In this document: in pieces, positions 1 through 5,162 of the stretch | How positions within the stretch are numbered: the stretch's first letter is position 1 | Layout: every line of letters begins with the position of its first letter | Assembly: GCA_012032065.1 (NCBI GenBank) | Contig: JAAURV010000237.1 | Coordinates: forward strand, 1-5,162 | Reading direction: 5' to 3' | DNA length: 5,162 nt | DNA from: Hyphomicrobiales bacterium | GTDB lineage: Bacteria; Pseudomonadota; Alphaproteobacteria; Rhizobiales; Aestuariivirgaceae | The notes under the pieces: generated by a model | The model's input: the letters and a program-made list of their open reading frames with translations, nothing else | Told to the model about the DNA's origin: nothing | Database searches by the model: none | Program-made: the position numbers and the translations under genes

Positions 1-60
1 AAACCGTAGATGGAGCCGAGAGTAACGCCGTTAATGAGCTGCTGGAGGAAATACGTCCAT
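1..60 (-). CDS. livH: Branched-chain amino acid ABC transporter permease LivH, N-terminal fragment, apparent frameshift at codon 3
   Basis: LivH is one of two inner-membrane permeases of the high-affinity branched-chain amino acid ABC importer. Only its extreme N-terminus is in the window. On the minus strand, bases 53 down to 1 read YFLQQLINGVTLGSIYG, which is the conserved opening of LivH proteins and the start of the first membrane segment. The only sensible start is ATG at 60-58 (M-D), but it is one base out of frame with the rest. Removing either the G at 54 or one T of the 49-52 region gives MDYFLQQ or MDVFLQQ, both normal LivH starts. In the conserved frame there is no ATG, GTG or TTG before an upstream stop at 104-102. 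A purine-rich AGGGGGGG (71-64) sits just before the ATG and could serve as ribosome binding site. Recognition rests on about 17 residues. The break could be a sequencing error or a real mutation. Confidence 0.75.
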
Positions 61-233
61 GCGCCCCCCCTGTGTTTCGCTTGCGCCGTTATGCGCGCGG
101 CTCATGCAGCGGCCGCGCTATACGCGGGTTTAGATAAGGCTCGCGGGAAAAACAAGCGGTAGCGAGACAATCGGTACATGTTGCTGAAAACCATGAATTT
201 TCAACCGTCTAGCAAAACTCATCGATGCACCCC

Positions 234-262
234 TTGACAACCGTGCGGTGAATTCCTACAGA
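234..262 (+). promoter_or_regulatory. Possible distal sigma-70 promoter for padR operon
   Basis: A perfect -35 hexamer TTGACA lies at 234-239. At a 17-base spacing the -10 position holds TACAGA (257-262), which keeps only three of the six consensus bases. The strong -35 makes it worth recording, but the poor -10 makes it a weak prediction. A transcript from here would have a leader of roughly 80 bases before the padR start. Confidence 0.3.
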
Positions 263-292
263 AGGACAAAATCCCACAATTTTAACTTTTCC

Positions 293-320
293 TTGACCCC
301 ATCTCGGGTCGGTATATATC
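293..320 (+). promoter_or_regulatory. Probable proximal sigma-70 promoter for padR operon
   Basis: TTGACC (293-298) is followed after 16 bases by TATATC (315-320), matching five of six consensus bases at -35 and four of six at -10. Transcription would begin near 327, giving a leader of about 23 bases before the ATG at 350. This is the better of the two plus-strand promoter candidates, because both boxes are recognisable and it sits immediately upstream of the gene. Confidence 0.5.
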
Positions 321-333
321 AATTCGCCATATA
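313..333. promoter_or_regulatory. Candidate PadR operator (AT-rich dyad over the -10 region)
   Basis: TATAT (315-319) and ATATA (329-333) form inverted arms separated by nine bases, and the preceding bases 313-314 extend the TA-rich tract. The dyad covers the proposed -10 box and transcription start. PadR proteins commonly repress their own promoter by binding short AT-containing inverted repeats, so the position is right for autoregulation. The arms are short and of low complexity, so the symmetry could be chance. Confidence 0.35.
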
Positions 334-349
334 GCGAACTGGAATAGCC

Positions 350-811
350 ATGAACGTCAGAACCCTGTGCCTGGGCATTCTCTCGATGGGCGAGGCCTCG
401 GGATACGAGATCAAGAAGGAAATCGAGGAGGGGCTGTTCAGCCACTTCATCGAGGCAAGCTTCGGATCGATCTATCCGGCGCTGACCCAGCTTGCCTCCG
501 ATGGGCTGCTGACAGTCAGAGCCGAGGAGCAGACCGGCAAACCGGACAAGAAGGTCTACGCCATCACCGAAAACGGCAGGCAGCATCTCATCCGTTCATT
601 GCAGGTGACGCCCGCGCGGGACAAGTACAAGTCCGAGTTTCTTTTCGAAATGCTGTTTGCGGAACACCTGCCGCATAACCACATCGTGGCGCGATCGCGA
701 AGCAGATCAGGGAACTGCAAGAGGACTTGCAGCGTATTGAAGAGTGCCGTGCCGAGGGCAACGGAAATGCCGGCGCTGAATTCGTGGCCGGCTACGGTGA
801 AGCGGTGCTGA
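350..811 (+). CDS. PadR family transcriptional regulator, frameshifted after residue 113
   Basis: This is a PadR-type DNA-binding regulator, a cytoplasmic dimeric winged-helix protein and probably the local repressor of the efflux operon. Residues 1 to about 80 form the winged helix and carry the family signature: SGYEIKKEI at 17-25, then FGSIYPALTQL at 38-48 (recognition helix), followed by DGLL and a basic wing with KVYAIT. Residues about 90-113 start the C-terminal helical domain. After V113 (codon 686-688) the frame changes, and the last 40 residues are rich in Arg/Ser and unlike any PadR protein. They are a shadow translation that ends at 811. A missing base near 686-691 explains this: the adjacent frame carries the expected coiled-coil C-terminus up to a stop at 880-882, giving a restored protein of 177 residues, normal for the family. 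The ATG at 350 has a weak GGAA (341-344) five bases upstream. It lies 18 bases upstream of the adaptor gene once restored, which suggests one operon. Confidence 0.85.
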   Translation: MNVRTLCLGILSMGEASGYEIKKEIEEGLFSHFIEASFGSIYPALTQLASDGLLTVRAEEQTGKPDKKVYAITENGRQHLIRSLQVTPARDKYKSEFLFEMLFAEHLPHNHIVARSRSRSGNCKRTCSVLKSAVPRATEMPALNSWPATVKRC

Positions 812-882
812 CAGCAGGTGTCAGGTACCTTGAGCAAAAACTGGCGGAGCAGACGGCGCAACCAGCCGCGGCTGCCGAGTGA
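691..882 (+). pseudogene. Detached C-terminal part of the padR gene (out of frame)
   Basis: Frame starting at 691 reads AIAKQIRELQEDLQRIEECR and then continues through a segment with VRYLEQKLAEQ to a TGA at 880-882. This is an amphipathic, charged, helical sequence of the sort that forms the dimerisation coiled coil of PadR proteins, and it joins smoothly onto V113 of the preceding ORF if one base is added (for example GTG GCG GCG ATC in place of GTGGCGCGATC). It has no start codon or ribosome binding site of its own, so it is not an independent gene. Either the assembly has lost a base here, or the gene is truly inactivated and encodes a regulator lacking most of its dimer interface. Confidence 0.8.
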
Positions 883-887
883 GATGC

Positions 888-893
888 AGGAAG
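888..893 (+). promoter_or_regulatory. Ribosome binding site of the adaptor gene
   Basis: AGGAAG lies seven bases before the ATG at 901. It supports this start rather than the out-of-frame ATG at 884, and it falls just after the restored padR stop, consistent with a polycistronic message. Confidence 0.7.
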
Positions 894-900
894 AGCGATC

Positions 901-2043
901 ATGATCAGGCGTACAATCTATTTTCTTTTGGTGACCCTTGTCCTCGGCGGTCTCGCGGCAGGAATTGGCTATTGGTCGTTCATCGGCTTGCCGGGAATGA
1001 TCGAGACGGCGATCAAGAGCTCGCCGCAGCCGGTGCAGACCGTTTCCGCCGAAGAAGCGAAAACCGAGAGTTGGCAGCCTGAGATCACCGCCATCGGTAC
1101 GTTGACCGCGTCCGAAGGCATCGACATCGCGCCCCAGGCTGGCGGTGTGGTGACCGAAGTGCTGTTCGAATCGGGCACCGCCGTGAAGAAGGGCGACAAG
1201 CTCGTTCAACTGGACACCGCGACCGACGAAGCGGAGCTCAAGAACTTCAAGGCGCAGCTCGCGAATGCCGAGCGCGAGATTGCCCGCACGCAGAAACTTT
1301 CCTCGCGCGGATTTGCTCCGAAGGCCGATCTCGACAATCTGCGCTCGACCCGCGATCAGGTGCTCGCCCAGATCGAGCGCATCGAAGCGCTGATTGCGCA
1401 GAAGTCCGTTTTCGCGCCGTGGGACGGGAAACTCGGGTTGCGCAGCATTTCGGTGGGAAGTTATGTGGCGCCGGGACAGAAGGTCGTGTGGCTGCAGAAG
1501 GTCGAGCCGATCTATGTCGACTTCAGCGTGGCCGAAGAAGACTATGGCCGCATCTCCGACGGGCAGAAGGTGACAGCGCGGTTCACCGCGTGGCCCGATC
1601 AGGTTTTCTCTGGAACGGTGACGACCACCGATGCGAGAATGTCCGAAGCCAGCCGCATGATCACCGTGCGCGCGGCGTTCGACAATCCGGACGGAAAGCT
1701 CGTCCCCGGCATGTATGCCAACGTCGCGGTTGAATCCGGTGAACCGCAGAACGTCGTCACGGTTCCGCAGACCGCGGTGACCTACACGCTTTACGGCGAC
1801 AACGTGTTTGTCGTTGTGCCGGCGAAACAGCCCGACCCGAACAACAAGGACGAGCAACTCGAGATCGAGCGCCGTTTCGTGAAAGCGGGCGGCATGCGCA
1901 ATGGCCGCGTGCAGATTGCCGATGGCCTGAAGCCCGGCGACCGCGTAGTGACGGCGGGACACAACAAGATCGACCAGGGTTCGAAGGTCAGGATCGACAA
2001 CACAGTTGCACTCCGCCAGTCGGAGAGCGCCACTATCCAGTAA
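901..2043 (+). CDS. RND efflux system periplasmic adaptor (membrane fusion protein, HlyD/AcrA type)
   Basis: This 380-residue protein is the periplasmic adaptor that links an RND pump to an outer-membrane channel. Residues about 5-25 form one hydrophobic N-terminal anchor. There is no Cys in a lipobox, so it should be held by this helix rather than by lipid. The biotinyl/lipoyl-like half motifs are at about 74-105 (ending GDKLVQLD) and 171-200 (FAPWDGKLG then SVGSYVAPGQ). Between them, about 106-168 forms the alpha-helical hairpin, some 15 residues shorter than in AcrA. A beta-barrel follows from about 201, with the conserved LVPGMYANV at 267-275, then a membrane-proximal domain with GLKPGDRVV near the end. 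At the hairpin tip R129 and L133 match the RLS channel-contact motif, but P140 stands where serine is expected. The region 307-324 is a polar Pro/Asn/Lys-rich insertion. The gene is intact and sits 11 bases before the pump gene. Length and domain order are typical. The substrate cannot be told from the sequence. Confidence 0.95.
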   Translation: MIRRTIYFLLVTLVLGGLAAGIGYWSFIGLPGMIETAIKSSPQPVQTVSAEEAKTESWQPEITAIGTLTASEGIDIAPQAGGVVTEVLFESGTAVKKGDKLVQLDTATDEAELKNFKAQLANAEREIARTQKLSSRGFAPKADLDNLRSTRDQVLAQIERIEALIAQKSVFAPWDGKLGLRSISVGSYVAPGQKVVWLQKVEPIYVDFSVAEEDYGRISDGQKVTARFTAWPDQVFSGTVTTTDARMSEASRMITVRAAFDNPDGKLVPGMYANVAVESGEPQNVVTVPQTAVTYTLYGDNVFVVVPAKQPDPNNKDEQLEIERRFVKAGGMRNGRVQIADGLKPGDRVVTAGHNKIDQGSKVRIDNTVALRQSESATIQ

Positions 2044-2054
2044 GGCGTACGCCC
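2042..2054 (+). promoter_or_regulatory. Adaptor/pump junction: SD-like AAGG and 10-base palindrome
   Basis: The 11 bases between the adaptor stop (2041-2043) and the pump ATG (2055) contain the perfect palindrome GGCGTACGCC (2044-2053). AAGG (2042-2045), nine bases before the ATG, is the only Shine-Dalgarno-like sequence and overlaps the palindrome. There is no room for a promoter, so the pump gene must be translated from the same message as the adaptor, probably with coupling. Confidence 0.45.
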
Positions 2055-5000
2055 ATGCATTTCACCGACATATTCGTGAAGCGGCCGGTGCTGGCCACGG
2101 TGGTGAGCCTGCTCATCCTGCTGGCCGGGCTTCAGGCGGTATTCAAATTGCCGATCCGGCAGTACCCCGAGGTTTCGGACACCAAGATCGAAATCCAGAC
2201 GTTCTATCCGGGCGCCAACGCCGATCAGATCAAGGGCTTCATCACCACGCCCTTGCAGCAGGCCGTGGCCTCGACGGAGGGCGTGGATACGATCGAGTCG
2301 GTATCGAGCCAGAACGTTTCGACGATCACGCTCAAGCTCCGGCTCGATGCCGATGCGGACCGGGCGCTGTCGGACGTGCTCTCGAAGGTGAACGAAGTGA
2401 AGGGCATCCTGCCGGAAGCTTCGAACGATCCAGTCGTCAAGCGCACCACGGGTGCGGGCTTCGCCCTGATGTATCTCAGCTTCAAGAGCGAACAGATGAC
2501 GCCGCCGCAGATCAGCGATTATCTCGACCGCGTGGTGAAGCCGCGCCTGCAGGCGATCTCCGGTGTGGCGTCGGCGGAAATTCTCGGCGGCTCGACTTTC
2601 GCCATGCGGGTGTGGCTCGATCCCGACAAGATGGCGTCGTTCGGGATCACGCCGCTGGATGTGCGGAACGCGCTTGCGTCCAACAACTTCACGACCGCGG
2701 CGGGCGAAGTGAAAGCGGAGTTCACCCAGAAGAACATCAATGCGCAGACATCGCTCGAGAAGCCCGAAGAATTTGCGCAACTCGTTGTTGCCAGCAGGGA
2801 CGGCACGATCATTCGCCTTGGTCAGATCGCGCGCGTCGAGCTTGGGCCCGAGAACAACAACTTCAGCGCCGCCATGGATGGGGTGAAGGCGGTGTTCATG
2901 GGCATTAGCGCGACACCCGACGCCAATCCGCTCACCGTGATTGCTGCTGTGCGCGGCGAGATGCCGGAGATCCAGCGCGGGCTTCCGCAGGGTCTCGATG
3001 CGAGCATCGCCTATGACGCGACCGAGTTCATCAACGAGTCGATCTGGGAAGTGGCGAAGACCCTGGCCGAAGCGGGCTTGATCGTCATCGTGGTGATCTT
3101 CCTATTTCTCGGGAACTTGCGCTCGACGTTCATTCCGGTGGTCACGATTCCACTTTCGCTCGTCGGCGTGGCGCTCATTCTCGTCGCCTTCGGGTATTCC
3201 ATCAACCTGCTCACCTTGCTGGCGCTGGTGCTGGCGATCGGACTTGTGGTGGACGACGCCATCGTGGTCGTCGAAAACATCCACCGCCACATCGAGGAGG
3301 GCATGAAGCCCTTCGATGCCGCGATCCGCGGCGCGCGCGAGATCACGGGCCCGGTCGTCGCGATGACTATCACGTTGGCGGCGGTTTATGCGCCGATCGG
3401 GTTCACATCCGGTCTCACCGGCGCATTGTTCCGCGAATTTGCCTTCACGCTTGCCGGCGCGGTGATCGTGTCGGGCGTCGTTGCCTTGACGTTGTCGCCG
3501 ATGATGACTTCGAAGATGCTCAAATCCCATGAGAAGATGGGCTGGTTCGCGCGGCTTGTGGAGCGGGTCTTCGGTGGCTTGCAGCGGTTCTACCGCCGCA
3601 GGCTGGATGGCACGATCAAGCAGCGCTCGGTGTTTGCCTGGGTGGCGGTGCTGACGGTGGTGCTCTCGGGCGTTCTCTACAATGCCATCAACCGGGAATT
3701 GGCGCCCGCCGAAGACCAGGGCGTCATATTCGCCTTTGTCAATTCGCCCGAGCATACCAATCTTGACTATCTTACGACGTACACGGATCAATTGACCGGC
3801 ATCTTCATGGATGTGCCGGAACGGCAGAACCTGTTCGCCATCAACGGATTCCCGACCTCGCACGGTGCGTTCATGGGGTTGATCCTGAAGCCCTGGGGCG
3901 ATCGAGAGCGCTCCGATTTGTCGGTGCTGGGCGAACTGCAAGGCAAGTTCATGGGTGTCGCGGGCGTCAATGCGTTTGCGACGGCGCCTTCCGCGATCCC
4001 CGTGGGCGCGGGTGAAATGCCGGTCGAGTTCGTGATCACCTATCCCGGCGATTACGCGCAGCTTGCCGCAACTCTCGACCAGATCGATGCGGAAGCGAAG
4101 AAGAGCGGCCTCTTCATCTTCACGAACGCGGACTTGCGCTTCTCGACGCCGCAGGCCGAACTCATCATCGACAAGGACCGCGCCAACAAGCTGGGCGTCA
4201 CCATGCAGGATGTGGGCGCCACGCTGGCGACGCTCTTGGGCGGCAACAACGTGAACCGGTTCGCCGTCGAGGGCCGGAGTTATCAGGTGATCCCGCAAGT
4301 GCCGCGCAGCGAGCGCGCGACGACCGAGCAGATCCTGAAATACCGCGTGCGTTCGGCGAGCGGCGACATGGTGCCGCTATCGGCCTTCATCTCGCTTGGC
4401 CAGACGGTGCAGCCCAACAGCCTCAAGACCTTCCAGCAGTTGAACTCGGCGACGCTGCAGGGCGTGCCATTCCCGGGCCGTACCGTGGGCGAGGGCGTGA
4501 CCTTCCTGCAGCAGAAGGCTGCCGAAATGTTCCCGCGCGGCATGGCTTACGATTTCAAGGGCGAAAGCCGGCAGTTTGTGAGCGAAGGAAACACGCTTGC
4601 CTACACGTTCGGGTTTGCGCTGCTGCTGATTTATCTGGTGCTGGCCGCGCAGTTCGAGAGCTTCCGCGATCCGTTCATCATCCTGATCGGCCTGCCGGCG
4701 ACGGTGTTCGGCGCGCTGTTCGTCTTGTGGATATTGGGCAATGTGAACGGGATGATGCAGAACAATCCGCCGTTCAATATCGGATCGGGCACGATCAACA
4801 TCTATACGCAGATCGGACTTGTGACGCTGATCGGGCTCATCGCCAAGCACGGCATTCTGATGGTGGAGTTCGCCAACAAGCTTCAGGAGACGCAAGGCTT
4901 GGACAAGAACACGGCCATCAAGGAGGCAGCCGCCGTGCGCTTGCGGCCGATCCTGATGACCACTGCCGCAATGGTGATCGGCGTCGTGCCGCTCTTGATC

Positions 5001-5162
5001 GCCGATGGCGCCGGCGCCAGGAGCCGGTTCGATATCGGTATCGTCATCGCGGCGGGCATGACCATCGGCACAATGTTCACGTTGTTCATCACGCCGGCGA
5101 TTTATTCGTTCATCGCGAAGAATCGGGCGATCGAGCCTGGCCGCAAGGAGCGCGTGCAAGAG
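2055..5162 (+). CDS. RND multidrug efflux transporter permease (AcrB/HAE-1 type), 3' end outside window
   Basis: This is a proton-driven inner-membrane pump of the resistance-nodulation-division superfamily, which captures compounds from the periplasm and outer membrane leaflet and exports them through an adaptor and outer-membrane channel. I read 1036 codons in a single frame without a stop. The family is usually 1020-1050 residues, so only a short tail should be missing. The N-terminus FTDIFVKRPVLATVV is the classic amphipathic helix and first membrane segment. A periplasmic loop spans about 35-330, TM2-TM6 run from about 332, TM7 is at about 525-545, the second periplasmic loop is about 548-845, and TM8-TM12 lie at about 848-1023. 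The proton relay is complete: D400 and D401 in TM4 (GLVVDDAIVVVENI), K931 in TM10 (GLIAKHGILMVEF), and R962 and T969 in TM11 (VRLRPILMT). These correspond to AcrB D407, D408, K940, R971 and T978. The carboxylates and absence of metal-site features favour the hydrophobic/amphiphilic (HAE) group over the heavy-metal group. The TM9-TM10 loop (896-914) is longer than in AcrB. The substrate is unknown. Confidence 0.96.
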   Translation, partial: MHFTDIFVKRPVLATVVSLLILLAGLQAVFKLPIRQYPEVSDTKIEIQTFYPGANADQIKGFITTPLQQAVASTEGVDTIESVSSQNVSTITLKLRLDADADRALSDVLSKVNEVKGILPEASNDPVVKRTTGAGFALMYLSFKSEQMTPPQISDYLDRVVKPRLQAISGVASAEILGGSTFAMRVWLDPDKMASFGITPLDVRNALASNNFTTAAGEVKAEFTQKNINAQTSLEKPEEFAQLVVASRDGTIIRLGQIARVELGPENNNFSAAMDGVKAVFMGISATPDANPLTVIAAVRGEMPEIQRGLPQGLDASIAYDATEFINESIWEVAKTLAEAGLIVIVVIFLFLGNLRSTFIPVVTIPLSLVGVALILVAFGYSINLLTLLALVLAIGLVVDDAIVVVENIHRHIEEGMKPFDAAIRGAREITGPVVAMTITLAAVYAPIGFTSGLTGALFREFAFTLAGAVIVSGVVALTLSPMMTSKMLKSHEKMGWFARLVERVFGGLQRFYRRRLDGTIKQRSVFAWVAVLTVVLSGVLYNAINRELAPAEDQGVIFAFVNSPEHTNLDYLTTYTDQLTGIFMDVPERQNLFAINGFPTSHGAFMGLILKPWGDRERSDLSVLGELQGKFMGVAGVNAFATAPSAIPVGAGEMPVEFVITYPGDYAQLAATLDQIDAEAKKSGLFIFTNADLRFSTPQAELIIDKDRANKLGVTMQDVGATLATLLGGNNVNRFAVEGRSYQVIPQVPRSERATTEQILKYRVRSASGDMVPLSAFISLGQTVQPNSLKTFQQLNSATLQGVPFPGRTVGEGVTFLQQKAAEMFPRGMAYDFKGESRQFVSEGNTLAYTFGFALLLIYLVLAAQFESFRDPFIILIGLPATVFGALFVLWILGNVNGMMQNNPPFNIGSGTINIYTQIGLVTLIGLIAKHGILMVEFANKLQETQGLDKNTAIKEAAAVRLRPILMTTAAMVIGVVPLLIADGAGARSRFDIGIVIAAGMTIGTMFTLFITPAIYSFIAKNRAIEPGRKERVQE

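Larger units (their letters stand above)
61..349. promoter_or_regulatory. Divergent intergenic region between livH and padR
   Basis: This 289-base gap separates two genes that point away from each other, so it should hold promoters for both. The half next to livH (61-150) is very GC-rich and contains a C7 run (64-70) and a GCGGCCGC palindrome (109-116). The half next to padR (about 180-345) is clearly more AT-rich, as expected for promoter DNA. I see no convincing open reading frame in it, and no convincing minus-strand promoter for livH. A weak imperfect dyad, GAAAA (186-190) with TTTTC (198-202), and an 8-base palindrome CATCGATG (220-227) are present but not clearly functional. Confidence 0.6.

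Noticed and set aside
64..70. C7 homopolymer as a phase-variation tract controlling livH
   Set aside because: It lies upstream of the only plausible livH ATG rather than in the coding sequence, the tract is short, and LivH is not a typical phase-variable product. A G-rich ribosome binding site is simpler.
180..205. Imperfect hairpin GTTG-GAAAA/TTTTC-AAC as terminator or operator
   Set aside because: Only five continuous pairs with a three-base bulge and no T-run. It lies in the middle of a divergent intergenic region where no terminator is needed.
209..586. Minus-strand 125-codon frame across the padR promoter and N-terminus
   Set aside because: It overlaps the clear PadR winged-helix coding region on the other strand and resembles no family I recognise.
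556..1962. Long minus-strand open frame of 468 codons opposite padR and the adaptor gene
   Set aside because: It lies antisense to the well-supported adaptor gene, is rich in Arg/His/Leu as expected of a GC-rich shadow frame, and shows no recognisable domain.
2006..2908. Plus-strand 300-codon frame overlapping the start of the pump gene
   Set aside because: It is out of frame with the RND protein, low in hydrophobic segments and Arg/Gly/Ala-rich. The RND frame explains this DNA fully.
3102..5159. Long minus-strand open frames (3102-4298 and 4377-5159) opposite the RND gene
   Set aside because: Their composition (Arg, His, Asp, Gln runs) is typical of antisense shadows, and the plus strand encodes an intact RND pump with all catalytic residues.

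Overview
The window is GC-rich, with codon usage and protein sequences that look alphaproteobacterial (perhaps Hyphomicrobiales/Rhizobiales-like). That placement is inferred from the style of the LivH, adaptor and RND proteins and has not been tested by a search. The main content is a plus-strand efflux locus: a PadR-type regulator, a periplasmic adaptor (membrane fusion protein) and a large RND inner-membrane pump. The pump gene runs off the right edge. A divergent fragment at the left edge is the first ~20 codons of a livH-like branched-chain amino acid permease on the minus strand.

Layout: 1-60 (minus) is the start of livH, apparently with a one-base insertion near the start codon. 61-349 is the divergent intergenic region, with two possible plus-strand promoters and an AT-rich dyad just before padR. 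350-882 is padR, whose reading frame is broken near 686-691: the ORF as it stands ends at 811, while the true C-terminus continues in another frame to a stop at 880-882. 901-2043 is the adaptor gene. 2055-5162 is the RND permease gene, 1036 codons without a stop and with every proton-relay residue in place.

Inferred working: the adaptor and RND proteins would form the inner-membrane and periplasmic parts of a proton-driven tripartite exporter. The outer-membrane channel is not encoded here and would lie downstream or elsewhere. The PadR protein would normally repress its own operon through a site near its start. If the frameshift is real rather than a sequencing error, the regulator has lost most of its dimerisation domain and the pump may be derepressed. 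I see no clearly novel system. The points worth a second look are the two single-base frame breaks, an adaptor hairpin tip lacking the usual serine, an enlarged loop in the pump, and a palindrome at the adaptor/pump junction.
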